Shown here: positions 39,037 through 49,715 of the stretch, piece by piece | How the letters are laid out: each line of letters opens with the position of its first letter | How positions within the stretch are numbered: position 1 is the stretch's first letter | Assembly (NCBI GenBank): GCA_013141415.1 | Contig: JABFQY010000001.1 | Coordinates: 434,001 to 498,000 of the forward strand | Direction: 5' to 3' | Length of the DNA stretch: 64,000 bases | From: Kiritimatiellaceae bacterium | Lineage (GTDB): Bacteria; Verrucomicrobiota; Kiritimatiellia; Kiritimatiellales; Tichowtungiaceae | Translations under genes and position numbers: made by a program | Notes under the pieces: generated by a model | Seen by the model: only the letters and a program-made list of their open reading frames with translations | Databases searched by the model: none | Told to the model about the DNA's origin: nothing

Positions 39037-39510
39037 ATGGCAAGAAGACGCAGAGCAGAAAAACGTACGGTTACTCCGGACCCGCGCTTTAACAACGAAC
39101 TGTTGGCTTACATGATCAACAGCATCATGGGGGGTGGAAAAAAATCGACCGCCGCCGCGATCGTTTACGGTGCGCTGGAAGACATTCAGCAGAAACTGAA
39201 AGACGAAGATCCTTTGATCGTATTTGCCCGTGCCGTTGATAACATCAAACCGAAGCTGGAAGTGAAGTCCAAGCGCGTCGGCGGTGCAACCTATCAGGTT
39301 CCGCTCGAAGTCAGCCCGAAGCGCCAAACCGCGCTGGCTTGCCGCTGGCTCATTCTGTATGCCAAGACCCGCCGCGGTCAGCCGATGCGCCGCGCGCTGG
39401 CGATGGAAGTTCTGGATGCCTACAATAACCAAGGTTCTGCTGTTAAGAAACGCGACGATACGCACAAGATGGCTCAGGCTAACAAGGCGTTTGCTCACTA
39501 CAAGTGGTAA
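39037..39510 (+). CDS. rpsG: Ribosomal protein uS7
   Basis: One hundred and fifty-seven residues. MARRRRAEKRTVTPDPRFNN, KSKRVGGATYQVPLEV and the C-terminal MAQANKAFAHYKW match uS7, the primary binder of the 16S 3' domain and a common operon repressor. fusA follows 15 bases later. Confidence 0.97.
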   Translation: MARRRRAEKRTVTPDPRFNNELLAYMINSIMGGGKKSTAAAIVYGALEDIQQKLKDEDPLIVFARAVDNIKPKLEVKSKRVGGATYQVPLEVSPKRQTALACRWLILYAKTRRGQPMRRALAMEVLDAYNNQGSAVKKRDDTHKMAQANKAFAHYKW

Positions 39511-39525
39511 TGATTTGGATTCGAA

Positions 39526-41661
39526 ATGAAGGTTGCTGTGAAACAGGATGGAAAAAATGCGAAGAGCTCTGCGCCCTCCCACCGGGAAGACGCGGCGCGC
39601 GGACGCAGTTTGTCCTCGATTCGCAACATCGGAATCGTCGCGCACATTGATGCCGGAAAAACTACAACTTCAGAACGCATTCTGTATTACACCGGTCGCG
39701 TCTATAAAATGGGCGAAGTACATGAAGGTACTGCCGTCATGGACTGGATGGAGCAGGAACAGGAACGCGGCATTACTATAACCAGCGCTGCGACTACTTG
39801 TTTCTGGAAAGACCATCAGATTAATTTAATCGACACGCCCGGACACGTTGACTTCACCGTTGAAGTTGAAAGATCCTTGCGCGTGCTTGACGGAGCCGTT
39901 GGCGTTTTCTGCGGAGTCGGGGGCGTTCAGCCGCAGTCCGAAACCGTTTGGCGTCAGGCAAAAAAATATCACGTTCCCTGTTTGGCATTCGTCAACAAGA
40001 TGGATCGCAAAGGTGCTGACTTTGATTCGGTTGTAAAACAGATATGCGAAAAGCTTGCGGCGCCAGCCGTTCCTGTACAACTTCCGATCGGAGCCGAAGA
40101 AAATTTTAAAGGCGTGATCGACCTGATTTCTATGCGGGCGCTTTTCTTCAAAGAAGAAAACCTCGGTAGCGAAGTGATCGAAGGTGTCATTCCTGAAGAG
40201 TTGGCTGTTGCGGCTGAAAAAGCCCGCGCTGAATTGATCGAACGTGTCTCGGAAGCAGACGAGCAGCTGATCGAAACGTATCTCGAAAATCCGGATGTTC
40301 CGTCCGGGTTGCTGATTGCCGCTCTGCGCCGCACCACGATTTCCGGACAAATCGTTCCGGTATTTTGTGGATCGTCTCTGAAGAACAAAGGAATTCAGCC
40401 GTTGCTGGATGCCGTTGTTAATTTTCTGCCATCTCCTGTCGATGTTCCGGCTGTCAAAGGAGTCCATCCTAAAACCGAAGACGTGATTCATCGCGAAGCC
40501 AGCGACTTTGAGCCGCTCAGCGCACTGGCGTTTAAGCTGGCCACTGATCCTTTCGTCGGAAAACTTGTTTTTGTGCGTATCTATTCGGGCAAGCTTGAGA
40601 AACGTCAGAACGTTTATAATCCGCGCACGAAGAATCGTGAAAAGATTGGCCGCCTGCTGCGCCTGCACGCCAACAGCCGTGAAGATATCGAAGTGCTGTA
40701 CACCGGAGAAATCGGCGCAATTTCCGGCCTGAAGAATTTTACAACCGGCGATACGCTTTGTTTTGAGAACCACCCGATTGTTCTTGAGCGCATTGAATTT
40801 CCGGAGCCGGTGATCGCCATGGCGATTGAGCCGAAGACTCAGGCTGACCGTGATGCTTTAAAATCCGCGCTTGTTTCGCTGTCCGAAGATGATCCGACTT
40901 TCCGTGTCACCATGAATGAAGACACCGGACAGACCATCATTAATGGAATGGGCGAGCTTCACCTTGAGATTATCAAAGATCGTATTTTCCGAGAATTCAA
41001 AGTTCAGGCCAATGCCGGCAAGCCGGTTGTCGCTTATCGCGAGAGCGTTCAGAAAACTGCTTCTGGTGAGTTTACTTTCCAGCGTGAGTTTGCCGGGCGC
41101 GGCCACTTCGGACATGTGATCGTTCAGGTCGCTCCGCGTGAGCGCAGTTCCGGAAACCACCTGACCGTTAAAGTTTCAAAAGAAATTATTCCGGCGGAAT
41201 TTCACGATGCCATTAAAGAAGGTCTGGGCGATGCGCTCATGACCGGTGTGCTCGGCAACTATCCGCTGGTGGATATTGAAGTGACGGTTACCGGCGGAAG
41301 CGCGCATCCGGTTGATTCATCTGAAATGGCTTTTCGCACAGCGGCTGTTATGGCGTTGCGTGCGGCAATCGGCAATGCTTCGCCGACTTTGCTGGAGCCG
41401 ATCATGAAGCTTGAGATTATTGCTCCGGATGAACATCTGGGCGATGTGATGAATGATTTAAACGGTCGCCGCGGACGGATCCGCGAGATCGAGGCCCGCG
41501 ATGCGGTGCAGATTGTACATGTGGATGTTCCGCTGGCAGAAATGTTCGGCTACGCCACGACACTGCGTTCGTTAACCAAAGGCCGGGCCAGTTACACGAT
41601 GGAGCCGTACCGCTTTGAGGCGGTGCCGGATTCCATACAGGAGACCATCTTAAACCGGTAG
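39526..41661 (+). CDS. fusA: Elongation factor G
   Basis: Translocation GTPase of 711 residues. P-loop AHIDAGKTT, switch [14 protein letters not shown] (canonical RGIT), DTPGHVDF and NKMDR are intact, and domains II-V follow to ETILNR. About 30 residues, rich in Lys, Ser and Arg, precede the usual [11 protein letters not shown] start. A GTG at 39538 with AAGG upstream is an alternative start, so the exact N-terminus is uncertain. No tuf copy follows it; tuf sits with secE instead. Confidence 0.96.
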   Translation: MKVAVKQDGKNAKSSAPSHREDAARGRSLSSIRNIGIVAHIDAGKTTTSERILYYTGRVYKMGEVHEGTAVMDWMEQEQERGITITSAATTCFWKDHQINLIDTPGHVDFTVEVERSLRVLDGAVGVFCGVGGVQPQSETVWRQAKKYHVPCLAFVNKMDRKGADFDSVVKQICEKLAAPAVPVQLPIGAEENFKGVIDLISMRALFFKEENLGSEVIEGVIPEELAVAAEKARAELIERVSEADEQLIETYLENPDVPSGLLIAALRRTTISGQIVPVFCGSSLKNKGIQPLLDAVVNFLPSPVDVPAVKGVHPKTEDVIHREASDFEPLSALAFKLATDPFVGKLVFVRIYSGKLEKRQNVYNPRTKNREKIGRLLRLHANSREDIEVLYTGEIGAISGLKNFTTGDTLCFENHPIVLERIEFPEPVIAMAIEPKTQADRDALKSALVSLSEDDPTFRVTMNEDTGQTIINGMGELHLEIIKDRIFREFKVQANAGKPVVAYRESVQKTASGEFTFQREFAGRGHFGHVIVQVAPRERSSGNHLTVKVSKEIIPAEFHDAIKEGLGDALMTGVLGNYPLVDIEVTVTGGSAHPVDSSEMAFRTAAVMALRAAIGNASPTLLEPIMKLEIIAPDEHLGDVMNDLNGRRGRIREIEARDAVQIVHVDVPLAEMFGYATTLRSLTKGRASYTMEPYRFEAVPDSIQETILNR

Positions 41662-41673
41662 CAGAGAGAAATT

Positions 41674-41982
41674 ATGAATAATCAGCGCATACGCATACGT
41701 TTAAAATCTTTTGACCACCGGGTGCTGGACGCCTCGTCAAAGGAAATTGTCGAGACCGCCAAACGCACCGGTGCTCGCGTGGCAGGACCCATTCCCATGC
41801 CGACCCGTATTGAACGGCTTACCGTTAATCGCAGTCCGTTTGTGAATAAGAAATCAATGGAACAGTTTGAGATCAGAACGCACAAGCGACTGCTCGACAT
41901 TATTGACCCGACGATTAAAACAGTAGATGAGCTCAAAAAGCTTAATCTGCCGGCGGGCGTGGACATCACCATTAAAATCTGA
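41674..41982 (+). CDS. rpsJ: Ribosomal protein uS10
   Basis: One hundred and two residues beginning [19 protein letters not shown], with the conserved [15 protein letters not shown]. First gene of the S10 operon; also the NusB partner in antitermination (NusE). Confidence 0.97.
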   Translation: MNNQRIRIRLKSFDHRVLDASSKEIVETAKRTGARVAGPIPMPTRIERLTVNRSPFVNKKSMEQFEIRTHKRLLDIIDPTIKTVDELKKLNLPAGVDITIKI

Positions 41983-41990
41983 GTGAAATC

Positions 41991-42620
41991 ATGAAGAGTC
42001 TATTAGGAAAAAAACTGGGTATGACCCAGATCTTCGACGAAGAAGGAAAACTGATACCCGTAACGGTGATCGAGGCTGGTCCGTGCAGCGTGGTTCAGCG
42101 CAAAACGGTTGCGACTGACGGCTATGAAGCAGTTCAGCTCGGTTTCGGCGCACAGAAACCGGAACGGGTTGCCAAGCCGCTGGCGGGGCATTTCAAAAAA
42201 GCCGGTGTTGCCACTCTGCGCGAACTGCGTGAGATCCGTGTGGATGCGACGGATGAAGCCAAAGCCGGAGACACCGTGACCGCCTCTGTTTTAGAAGGCG
42301 TTAACTATGTTGACATCGTGGGCGTTACTAAAGGTAAAGGTTTTCAGGGGGTTATGAAGCGTCATAACTTCGGCGGCGGACGCGCGACTCACGGTTCGCA
42401 CTTTCACCGCACGACCGGTTCGATCGGTATGAAAGAAAAACCCGGTCGTGTTTTCAAAGGCAAGAAGATGGCCGGTCAGATGGGCAACACAGAAGTCACC
42501 ACTCAGAGTTTGAAGGTGATTCAGGTGCGCGCTGCTGAAAACCTGATTTTAGTTAAAGGCGCAGTACCCGGTGCAAACGGCACGACGCTGGTTGTGCGCG
42601 AAGCGCTCAAGAGGAAGTAA
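41991..42620 (+). CDS. rplC: Ribosomal protein uL3
   Basis: Two hundred and nine residues. [20 protein letters not shown] and the loop [20 protein letters not shown] reach toward the peptidyl-transferase centre. Eight bases after rpsJ. Confidence 0.97.
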   Translation: MKSLLGKKLGMTQIFDEEGKLIPVTVIEAGPCSVVQRKTVATDGYEAVQLGFGAQKPERVAKPLAGHFKKAGVATLRELREIRVDATDEAKAGDTVTASVLEGVNYVDIVGVTKGKGFQGVMKRHNFGGGRATHGSHFHRTTGSIGMKEKPGRVFKGKKMAGQMGNTEVTTQSLKVIQVRAAENLILVKGAVPGANGTTLVVREALKRK

Positions 42621-42635
42621 TTTGAGAGGATGATC

Positions 42636-43259
42636 ATGAGTACGTTAACGCTTAAAAATTGCAAAGGGAAGAAGCTGGGCGAAGTGACCCTCAGCGAAAA
42701 TTTCGCTGTTTCTGATAAGGGCGCTCAGGCTGTCCATCAGGCTGTCATCACCCATCAGGCCCATCAGCACCAAGGTTCTGCTAACACGCAGCGCAAGGGT
42801 GAAGTGGCTGGTTCCGGTAAGAAGCCCTGGAAGCAGAAAGGTCTTGGACGTGCTCGCGCCGGATACCGTCAGTCGCCCGTATGGCGCGGCGGGGGTGTGG
42901 CGTTCGGTCCGCATCCGCGCAAGGTTCGCAAGCAGGTTCCGCGTAAAGTGGTTCGTTTAGCTTTTGCCCGTGCGTTCGGTGAAAGAGCTGAAGCCGGTCA
43001 GGTAATGGTTCTGGATGATCTGAAACTGGCGACACCGCGCACCAAGGAAATGTGTTCGCTACTGCAGGCTTTGGAAATCAAAGGCAAGACTCTGCTGATT
43101 CTGGATACGCTGGACGCAAATGTGTGTCTGGCCGCCCGTAATCTGCAGGATATTGAAGTGGTTTGCGCCGCGAATGTTAACACCTATCAGATTGTCCGTT
43201 ATCCGCAGATTGTGATCACCAAAGCGGGTGTGGAAAAACTCGAACAGCGCCTGGCTTAG
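42636..43259 (+). CDS. rplD: Ribosomal protein uL4
   Basis: Two hundred and seven residues. The extended loop GSGKKPWKQKGLGRARAGYR lines the exit tunnel. An ATG two codons upstream abuts GAGAGG directly, so the second ATG, six bases from that sequence, is preferred. uL4 represses the S10 operon in gammaproteobacteria; no such leader is evident here. Confidence 0.96.
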   Translation: MSTLTLKNCKGKKLGEVTLSENFAVSDKGAQAVHQAVITHQAHQHQGSANTQRKGEVAGSGKKPWKQKGLGRARAGYRQSPVWRGGGVAFGPHPRKVRKQVPRKVVRLAFARAFGERAEAGQVMVLDDLKLATPRTKEMCSLLQALEIKGKTLLILDTLDANVCLAARNLQDIEVVCAANVNTYQIVRYPQIVITKAGVEKLEQRLA

Positions 43260-43272
43260 AGAGGAATTTGCA

Positions 43273-43557
43273 ATGAAAGACGTATATCAGGTAATTCAAA
43301 AGGTCATGCTGACGGAAAAGGGCACTCGCCTTACCGAAGCTGAAAACAAATACATTTTCAACGTCAATCCTGCCGCAAACAAGGCAGAGATTAAGCAGGC
43401 GGTGGAAGAACTGTTCAAGGTGAAGGTGACGGCGGTCAACACCATGAAACGGATGGGTAAAGGCAAACGCGAGCGTACCGCAAGCGCCGGTCGCACAGCC
43501 GGATTGAAGCGCGCCGTAGTGACGCTGGCTGAAGACAGCAAAATTGATTTCGTGTAA
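43273..43557 (+). CDS. rplW: Ribosomal protein uL23
   Basis: Ninety-four residues. VIQKVMLTEKGTRLTEAENK and FNVNPAANKAEIKQAVEELF match uL23, the tunnel-exit protein contacted by trigger factor and SRP. AGAGGA fixes the start; 15 upstream codons in frame overlap rplD. Confidence 0.95.
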   Translation: MKDVYQVIQKVMLTEKGTRLTEAENKYIFNVNPAANKAEIKQAVEELFKVKVTAVNTMKRMGKGKRERTASAGRTAGLKRAVVTLAEDSKIDFV

Positions 43558-43569
43558 GGAGTTTAAGTC

Positions 43570-44397
43570 ATGGCTTTAAAAACATATAAACCGACCACGC
43601 CAAGCCGCCGCCATACGGTGACTTCCGCGTTTGAAGAAATCACAAAATCAACGCCCGAAAAGTCGTTGATTCGTGCCAAGAAGAGCACCGGTGGACGCAA
43701 TAGCGCAGGGCGCATTTCGACCCGGCATCGCGGCGGCGGACACAAACAGCGTTACCGCCTTATTGATTTTAAACGCAACAAGCACGGCATTCCCGCAACG
43801 GTTGCTACGATTGAGTACGACCCGAACCGCTCGGCGCGCATTGCGTTGCTGAACTATGTGGACGGCGAAAAGCGCTATATGCTGGCGCCGGTCGGCCTTC
43901 AGGTCGGCACGGTCGTCCTATCCGGCCCAGAAGCAGAGCCGGTTGCAGGCAATGCGCTGCCGCTCGAAAAAATTCCGCTGGGCATGACGGTTCACAACAT
44001 CGAGCTGAAACCGGGCGGCGGCGGGCAGATTGCCCGTTCGGCTGGAACCGGCGCACAGCTGATGTCTCGCGAAGGCGATTTCGCCAATCTGAAAATGCCG
44101 TCCGGTGAAATTCGCCGCATACGCATCAGTTGCTACGCAACGATAGGGCAGGTCGGTAATGCGGATCATGAGAACATTTCCAGCGGTAAGGCCGGACGGA
44201 AACGCTGGCTTGGTATTCGCCCGACCGTTCGCGGTGTGGCGATGAATCCGGTTGACCATCCTATGGGTGGTGGTGAAGGTCGTACGTCCGGCGGCGGTCA
44301 TCCGCAGTCGCCGTGGGGCACGCTGGCCAAAGGCAAACGCACTCGCAAACACAAACTGGCTTCGAATAAGTACATCGTTGCACGGAGAAAGAAGTAA
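43570..44397 (+). CDS. rplB: Ribosomal protein uL2
   Basis: Two hundred and seventy-five residues. [40 protein letters not shown] and the C-terminal [18 protein letters not shown] are diagnostic. It supports peptidyl-transferase centre assembly. Confidence 0.98.
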   Translation: MALKTYKPTTPSRRHTVTSAFEEITKSTPEKSLIRAKKSTGGRNSAGRISTRHRGGGHKQRYRLIDFKRNKHGIPATVATIEYDPNRSARIALLNYVDGEKRYMLAPVGLQVGTVVLSGPEAEPVAGNALPLEKIPLGMTVHNIELKPGGGGQIARSAGTGAQLMSREGDFANLKMPSGEIRRIRISCYATIGQVGNADHENISSGKAGRKRWLGIRPTVRGVAMNPVDHPMGGGEGRTSGGGHPQSPWGTLAKGKRTRKHKLASNKYIVARRKK

Positions 44398-44400
44398 GCT

Positions 44401-44682
44401 ATGGCTCGTTCACTTAAAAAAGGTCCTTACGTTGATGCGAAGCTGCTCAAGAAAATTGCGCAGATGGAAGTGTCAGGCAGAAAAAAACCGGTCAAGACAT
44501 GGGCTCGCGCCTCAATGATCGTACCGGAATTTGTAGGCCACAACTTTTCCGTTCATAACGGCAAGGTGTTTGTTGCCGTCTTTGTGACGGAAAACATGGT
44601 TGGACATCGCCTCGGCGAGTTTGCTCCGACCCGTTCTTTCAAGTCGCATGGTATTGCGACCGACAAGACCGTTTCGAAATAA
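44401..44682 (+). CDS. rpsS: Ribosomal protein uS19
   Basis: Ninety-three residues starting [19 protein letters not shown], with [20 protein letters not shown]. Three bases after rplB. It is followed by an unusually long 95-base spacer before rplV. Confidence 0.97.
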   Translation: MARSLKKGPYVDAKLLKKIAQMEVSGRKKPVKTWARASMIVPEFVGHNFSVHNGKVFVAVFVTENMVGHRLGEFAPTRSFKSHGIATDKTVSK

Positions 44683-44777
44683 TTTATTTTTATTATAGAA
44701 GTTCTGGATTTGAAAATGGAATGACGTATAGTTGCCGCCTTTGCGTTCAGAAAGCGGTAGCAAACTGAGAGAAAAAC

Positions 44778-45113
44778 ATGGAAGTTTCAGCAACAACGAA
44801 ATATGTAAGAATGTCGCCGATCAAGGCACGCTATATGGCGTCCGAGATTCAGGGACTTTCGGTTGCGGAAGCCCTTCGTATTACACGCTTTAACGCAATG
44901 AAAGCGGCAACTGAAATCGGTAAAACACTTCAGTCGGCCGTTGCCAATGCGGAGAGCAACGAAGGGGTCTCTGCGGACAAGCTTTTTGTAAAAGAAGCCT
45001 ATGTGGATGGTGGTCCGGCGCTCAAGCGATCCCGCCCGCGTGCTCGCGGTTCGGCGTCGCCCATTCGGAAGCGTACGTCTCATATCACAGTGGTTTTAAC
45101 GGATCGTAAATAA
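44778..45113 (+). CDS. rplV: Ribosomal protein uL22
   Basis: One hundred and eleven residues. TKYVRMSPIKARYMASEIQG at the start and the tunnel beta-hairpin GPALKRSRPRARGSASPIRK. The 95-base AT-rich gap upstream is the longest in the S10-spc run and could hold an internal promoter or a regulatory RNA structure, though no convincing box pair is visible. Confidence 0.96.
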   Translation: MEVSATTKYVRMSPIKARYMASEIQGLSVAEALRITRFNAMKAATEIGKTLQSAVANAESNEGVSADKLFVKEAYVDGGPALKRSRPRARGSASPIRKRTSHITVVLTDRK

Positions 45114-45128
45114 GGAAAGGGAATCGTT

Positions 45129-45764
45129 TTGGGACAGAAAGTAAATCCTATCGGACTCCGAATTGCGGTAAACAAGAACTGGCGCTCGCGCTGGTTTGCC
45201 AGCAAGAAAGAGTTTGCTGATCTGCTTCAAGAGGATATCGCTATCCGCGAAGCCGTACACAAACGCCTTAAAGATGCTTCGATTTCGAACGTCTTTATTG
45301 AGCGTTATGCCAACCGTGTCCGCGTGACCATTCGTACAGCCCGTCCAGGTCTGGTGATTGGCCGCAAAGGCGAAGACATCGAAAAGTTGCGCGAGCAGCT
45401 CGGTAAGATGACCAAAAAAGAAGTTTACATTGAGATTGATGAAGTAAAAAACCCCGACATCGATGCCAAACTGGTAGCCGAAGGAATTGCTGTGCAGCTG
45501 GAACGCCGCGTTTCATATCGCAGAGCGATGAAGCGTGCAATTCAGATGGCGATGGATACCGGTGCGGACGGCATTAAAGTGCTGGCTGGCGGACGTTTGG
45601 GCGGAGCCGAGATTTCCCGTACGGAAAGCTATAAAGAAGGCAAAGTTCCGCTTCATACGTTGCGGGCCGACATTGATTACGGAACGGCAACTGCCCGGAC
45701 TGTAGCCGGCGCAATCGGTATCAAGGTGTGGATTTGTAAGAAGGATGAAAAGGCGCAAGCTTAG
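45129..45764 (+). CDS. rpsC: Ribosomal protein uS3
   Basis: Two hundred and eleven residues. It starts with TTG (read as [11 protein letters not shown] after the initiator), with AAGGG upstream; no ATG is available nearby, so the rare start is real. The KH domain contains [17 protein letters not shown], and the C-terminal GVKVWI-type end ([14 protein letters not shown]) is normal. mRNA entry-site helicase protein. Confidence 0.97.
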   Translation: MGQKVNPIGLRIAVNKNWRSRWFASKKEFADLLQEDIAIREAVHKRLKDASISNVFIERYANRVRVTIRTARPGLVIGRKGEDIEKLREQLGKMTKKEVYIEIDEVKNPDIDAKLVAEGIAVQLERRVSYRRAMKRAIQMAMDTGADGIKVLAGGRLGGAEISRTESYKEGKVPLHTLRADIDYGTATARTVAGAIGIKVWICKKDEKAQA

Positions 45765-45776
45765 GAGTATTGACCA

Positions 45777-46196
45777 ATGCCTTTAATGCCCAAACGAGTT
45801 AAGTATCGGAAAGTCCAAAAGGGCTCCCGCGGTGGTATGGCCAAAGCCGGCACGACATTGTCGTTCGGAGAATACGGCCTGCAGGCGCTGGAGCGCGCAT
45901 GGATTACAAACATTCAGATTGAGGCCTGCCGTGTGGCGATCAACCGCAATCTGAAACGCAAAGGGAAACTCTGGCTCCGTATTTATCCGGACAAGCCGTT
46001 TACTAAAAAACCGCTTGAAGTCCGAATGGGTAAAGGGAAGGGCGGCGTCGAAGGCTGGGTTGCGGTTGTCCGCCCCGGACGGATGCTGTTCGAACTCGAC
46101 GGTGTGACAGAACAGCAGGCCCGCGTTGCCATGCGGCTCGCGGCCACTAAGCTGCCGATTCGCGTGCGCTTTGTGACCCGCCATGCAGGCAAATAA
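45777..46196 (+). CDS. rplP: Ribosomal protein uL16
   Basis: One hundred and thirty-nine residues. [20 protein letters not shown] and [20 protein letters not shown] match uL16, which orients tRNA in the A site. Confidence 0.97.
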   Translation: MPLMPKRVKYRKVQKGSRGGMAKAGTTLSFGEYGLQALERAWITNIQIEACRVAINRNLKRKGKLWLRIYPDKPFTKKPLEVRMGKGKGGVEGWVAVVRPGRMLFELDGVTEQQARVAMRLAATKLPIRVRFVTRHAGK

Positions 46197-46212
46197 TTGA
46201 GAGTATTTCGGA

Positions 46213-46413
46213 ATGAAAAAAGTAAAACAACTTACGGATCTGACAAAAGCTGAGCTGCAGCAGCAGCTGGATGATGCAAAGAAGGAGCTGTTCACCATGC
46301 GCCTTCAGCAGGTTTCCGGTCAGCTGGAAAATCCGCTGCGCATCCGTGCCGCACGGCGTTCGGTAGCGCGCATCAAAACGGTTATGAATCAGGCTGCGAA
46401 AGCCGAGGGGTAA
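46213..46413 (+). CDS. rpmC: Ribosomal protein uL29
   Basis: Sixty-six residues, two antiparallel helices. [20 protein letters not shown] and [17 protein letters not shown] are the conserved parts. Four bases before rpsQ. Confidence 0.94.
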   Translation: MKKVKQLTDLTKAELQQQLDDAKKELFTMRLQQVSGQLENPLRIRAARRSVARIKTVMNQAAKAEG

Positions 46414-46416
46414 AAG

Positions 46417-46668
46417 ATGGAGCTAAGAGGTCATCGAAAAACACGCGAAGGTCGCGTCTGCAGCGCGGTGGGTAACAAAACCATTGCGGTGCTCATTGAG
46501 CGCCGGGTTCGGCATCCATTGCTGGGCAAGGAACTGCGTGTGACGAAGAAAATTCATGCGCATGATGAAAACAACGAAGCAAAAATCGGTAACGTGGTTC
46601 GCGTCATGGAAACCCGTCCGATCAGCCGGCTGAAACGCTGGCGGCTTGTAGAAATTTTGTCCAAATAA
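46417..46668 (+). CDS. rpsQ: Ribosomal protein uS17
   Basis: Eighty-three residues. GRVCSAVGNKTIAVLIERRV and NVVRVMETRPISRLKRWRLV fit uS17, a 16S 5'-domain assembly protein. Confidence 0.95.
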   Translation: MELRGHRKTREGRVCSAVGNKTIAVLIERRVRHPLLGKELRVTKKIHAHDENNEAKIGNVVRVMETRPISRLKRWRLVEILSK

Positions 46669-46682
46669 GGCAGGGTGAGTAA

Positions 46683-47048
46683 ATGATTTCAGTACAGACC
46701 AGACTGGATGTCGCGGATAATACCGGCGCGCGTAGCGTGATGTGCATCCGTGTTTTAAAAACAAAACGCAGCTACGCTAAAGTCGGCGAAGTAATTAAGG
46801 TGGCCGTTAAAGAAGCTCAGCCGGGCGGTGTCGTCAAAAAAGGCGATGTTTGCGAAGCGGTTGTAGTTCGTACCAGATCGGCAATCCGCCGCCGCGACGG
46901 TTCCGTGTTGCGTTTCGATCATAATGCGGCCGTCATTATTGACGCCCAGAAAAATCCGCGCGGAACGCGCATCTTCGGCCCTGTGGCCCGTGAGCTGCGC
47001 GACGGCAACTTCATGAAGGTTGTCTCGCTTGCGCCGGAAGTGCTTTAA
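46683..47048 (+). CDS. rplN: Ribosomal protein uL14
   Basis: One hundred and twenty-one residues. [20 protein letters not shown] and the C-terminal [20 protein letters not shown] are diagnostic. First gene of the classical spc group. Confidence 0.97.
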   Translation: MISVQTRLDVADNTGARSVMCIRVLKTKRSYAKVGEVIKVAVKEAQPGGVVKKGDVCEAVVVRTRSAIRRRDGSVLRFDHNAAVIIDAQKNPRGTRIFGPVARELRDGNFMKVVSLAPEVL

Positions 47049-47065
47049 GGAGAGGAACGTTTTGT

Positions 47066-47290
47066 ATGGCAGCACGTATTAAAAAAGGTGATTTGGTCAA
47101 AGCCATTACCGGTGATGACAAAGGTAAGACAGGAAAGGTTCTGCAGGTGCTTCCGGGCAACGAACGAGCCGTGGTTGAGGGGCTGAATGTTGTGAAGAAG
47201 CACACGCGAAAAACGCAGGACAATCCGCAGGGCGGCGTGTTCGAAAAAGAAGCTTCGATTCACATGTCGAACCTGAAAAAAGCAGAATAA
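47066..47290 (+). CDS. rplX: Ribosomal protein uL24
   Basis: Seventy-four residues, shorter than the usual 100 or so but with the KOW core [20 protein letters not shown] and [13 protein letters not shown] intact. It ends soon after [10 protein letters not shown] 32-base gap follows before rplE. Confidence 0.93.
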   Translation: MAARIKKGDLVKAITGDDKGKTGKVLQVLPGNERAVVEGLNVVKKHTRKTQDNPQGGVFEKEASIHMSNLKKAE

Positions 47291-47322
47291 TTAAATCCAT
47301 TTATCCAGAGGGGTGGGTATCC

Positions 47323-47886
47323 ATGATACCGGCAATGAAGAAAAAATATCGTGAACAGGTGGTGCCGGAACTTCAGAAGAAGTTCAATTACGGCAACCGC
47401 ATGCAGATCCCGTCGCTTTCCAAGATTACGATCAACGTCTCGGTCGGCATGCAGCATGACCGTGATGCGTTACAGGCGGTGCTGGACGATCTGGGCAAGA
47501 TCTCCGGCCAGCGTCCGGTAACCATCAAGGCGCGGAAAAGCGTATCGAACTTTAAACTGCGCGAAGGGGTTTCGCTGGCAGGCAAAGTGACCCTGCGCGG
47601 TGCCCGGATGTACGAGTTTCTGGATCGGCTGATCAATGTCGCCCTGCCGCGTATCCGCGACTTCCGCGGCATTTCGCCCAGATCGTTCGACGGACGCGGG
47701 AATTATTCCCTCGGCCTCAAGGAGCAGACCATTTTCCCGGAAATCAATCCGGATAACGTCCGTAAGGTGCACGGCATGGATGTGACGTTTGTCACGACGG
47801 CTAAGACCGACGCAGAGGCTCGCGAACTGCTCAGCCTTCTGGGGATGCCGTTTGAAACCGCCAAAAACAAAGGTGAACAGCAATGA
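47323..47886 (+). CDS. rplE: Ribosomal protein uL5
   Basis: One hundred and eighty-seven residues. [32 protein letters not shown] and the C-terminal [20 protein letters not shown] fit uL5, part of the 5S rRNA complex. A GGGGTGG six bases upstream supports the first ATG; a second lies four codons in. The stop overlaps the rpsH start, leaving no room for rpsN, which normally lies here. Confidence 0.97.
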   Translation: MIPAMKKKYREQVVPELQKKFNYGNRMQIPSLSKITINVSVGMQHDRDALQAVLDDLGKISGQRPVTIKARKSVSNFKLREGVSLAGKVTLRGARMYEFLDRLINVALPRIRDFRGISPRSFDGRGNYSLGLKEQTIFPEINPDNVRKVHGMDVTFVTTAKTDAEARELLSLLGMPFETAKNKGEQQ

Positions 47887-48281
47887 TATTGAGCGATCCT
47901 ATTTCTGATATGCTGACTCGTATCCGTAACGCCAACATGGCGGGACACATCAAGGTGCAGATGCCCCACTCCAAAATGAAGAGTGAGCTGGCACGCATTT
48001 TAAAACAGGAAGGGTACATCAAGGATTACACCACGGAAAAAGTGGAAGGTAAGCCGACCCTCGTTCTTCATCTTAAGTATCAGGCCGACCAGAAGCCGGT
48101 GATTCAGGGGTTGCGGCGAGTTAGCCGTCCGAGCTGCCATCACTATGTCGGAGCCGATGATGTTCCGCGCGTACTGGGCGGTATCGGCACAGCAATTTTG
48201 AGCACCTCATCCGGTATGCTCAGCGACGGAGAGGCTCGCAAAGCCCATGTGGGTGGCGAAGTCCTTTGCTATGTGTGGTAA
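47883..48281 (+). CDS. rpsH: Ribosomal protein uS8
   Basis: One hundred and thirty-two residues. [18 protein letters not shown] and [20 protein letters not shown] are the signatures. It directly follows rplE by ATGA overlap, and rpsN (uS14) is missing between them. Confidence 0.97.
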   Translation: MILSDPISDMLTRIRNANMAGHIKVQMPHSKMKSELARILKQEGYIKDYTTEKVEGKPTLVLHLKYQADQKPVIQGLRRVSRPSCHHYVGADDVPRVLGGIGTAILSTSSGMLSDGEARKAHVGGEVLCYVW

Positions 48282-48301
48282 TTTCAAATTGAGGTCATAC
48301 G

Positions 48302-48838
48302 ATGTCTAGAATAGGAAAAATGCCTCTGACGATTCCGGCGGGCGTGGAAGTAGCGCTCAGCGGAGATGTCGCGACGGTTAAAGGTGCCAAAGGGCAGAGC
48401 GTATTGCGGGTTCCTTCGCAGATTACTGTGAATGTGAATGGCGATCAGGTGATTGTTGATCGCAAAGCCGAAACCAAAGAATCCCGTGAGTTGCACGGAA
48501 CCATTCGCAACACTCTCAAGAATATGATTCTTGGGGTGCAGTCCGGGTATGTTAAGGATCTTGAAATTCAGGGCGTCGGTTATAAAGCGCAGTTGCAGGG
48601 AAAAGTTTTGGTTCTCTCGCTCGGATTTTCTCACGAGATTAAATATGAAATTCCCGAAGGCATTAAAGTGGAAGTTGCCGGGACAACCGATGTAAAAGTG
48701 TCAGGGCACGACAAGGCTCTGGTTGGTCAGGTCGCCGCACGGATTCGCTCATTTGCTCCTGCTGAACCCTACAAGGGCAAAGGGGTGCGTTATAAAGGCG
48801 AACAGGTTCGGCGCAAAGAAGGTAAGGCAGTGGCTTAA
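48302..48838 (+). CDS. rplF: Ribosomal protein uL6
   Basis: One hundred and seventy-eight residues. MSRIGKMPLTIPAGVEV and the C-terminal PYKGKGVRYKGEQVRRKEGK are diagnostic. Confidence 0.97.
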   Translation: MSRIGKMPLTIPAGVEVALSGDVATVKGAKGQSVLRVPSQITVNVNGDQVIVDRKAETKESRELHGTIRNTLKNMILGVQSGYVKDLEIQGVGYKAQLQGKVLVLSLGFSHEIKYEIPEGIKVEVAGTTDVKVSGHDKALVGQVAARIRSFAPAEPYKGKGVRYKGEQVRRKEGKAVA

Positions 48839-48840
48839 TC

Positions 48841-49182
48841 ATGAAGGTCAAAAACAAATCAGATTATCGGAAGCGCAGACATCTTCGTTTGCGGAACAAG
48901 GTACAGGGAACCGCCGAGCGTCCGCGCATGGCTGTCTATGTTTCCAACCGTTATATTTACGTGCAAGTCATCGACGACGATGCGCAAAAGACACTTTGCT
49001 CGGCTTCATCGCTGGGCGACAAGTGTACCGTCGAAACCGCCAAAGCGCTCGGCGCCAAGGCGGCCGAAGCGGCTAAAGCGCAGGGTGTGTCCAAAGTTGT
49101 GTTCGACCGCGGCGGTTTTGCTTTCGGATCGCGCATGCGTGCGCTGGCCGACAGTGCCCGCGAAGCCGGTCTGCAGTTTTAG
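48841..49182 (+). CDS. rplR: Ribosomal protein uL18
   Basis: One hundred and thirteen residues. KRRHLRLRNKVQGTAERPRM and FDRGGFAFGSRMRALADSAR match uL18, which binds 5S rRNA. Two bases after rplF. Confidence 0.96.
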   Translation: MKVKNKSDYRKRRHLRLRNKVQGTAERPRMAVYVSNRYIYVQVIDDDAQKTLCSASSLGDKCTVETAKALGAKAAEAAKAQGVSKVVFDRGGFAFGSRMRALADSAREAGLQF

Positions 49183-49209
49183 TTTTATGTAAATGAGGAG
49201 TTGCTTGAA

Positions 49210-49698
49210 GTGACTGAAAAATCAGCAGAAAAAAAAGTGAAATCCGAGTTCGAAGAACGCGTCGTTCACATTAACCGCAATTCAAAAGTGGTCAAAGGCG
49301 GACGCCGGTTCAGCTTCGGAGCGCTGGTTGTCGTCGGCGATGGAGCCGGACGGGTCGGTTACGGCCTCGGCAAAGCCAACGAAGTGGCCGATGCAATTCG
49401 TAAAGGCGGCGAAAGCGCCAAACGTGCGATGAAGCCAGTCGTTATGAAAGGCACAACCATTCCGCATGAAATAACGGGCGAATTCGGCGGCGCACAGGTT
49501 CTGTTGCGTCCCGCGTCTGAAGGTACCGGTGTAATTGCGGGCGGATCCTGCCGTGCCGTGCTGGAACTGGCCGGTGTTAAAGATGTGCTGGCCAAGTCGC
49601 TTGGCAGCAGCAACCGTTTGAATGTAACTAAGGCCACCATGGCAGCTCTCGCATCCCTGCGTTCGCGCGAGTCTGTGTTTGCGGCCCGCGGAAAATAA
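49210..49698 (+). CDS. rpsE: Ribosomal protein uS5
   Basis: One hundred and sixty-two residues from a GTG start. GAGGAG lies nine bases upstream of the GTG; a TTG three codons earlier abuts it and cannot be used. [20 protein letters not shown] and [19 protein letters not shown] are conserved. rpmD (uL30), which usually follows, is absent: rplO starts 18 bases after the stop. Confidence 0.96.
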   Translation: MTEKSAEKKVKSEFEERVVHINRNSKVVKGGRRFSFGALVVVGDGAGRVGYGLGKANEVADAIRKGGESAKRAMKPVVMKGTTIPHEITGEFGGAQVLLRPASEGTGVIAGGSCRAVLELAGVKDVLAKSLGSSNRLNVTKATMAALASLRSRESVFAARGK

Positions 49699-49715
49699 AT
49701 TAAGAGGTTTTTAAA

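Noticed and set aside
44683-44777. Possible promoter in the rpsS-rplV gap
   Set aside because: TTGAAA and TATAGT are only 11 bases apart, and no other pair has acceptable spacing.
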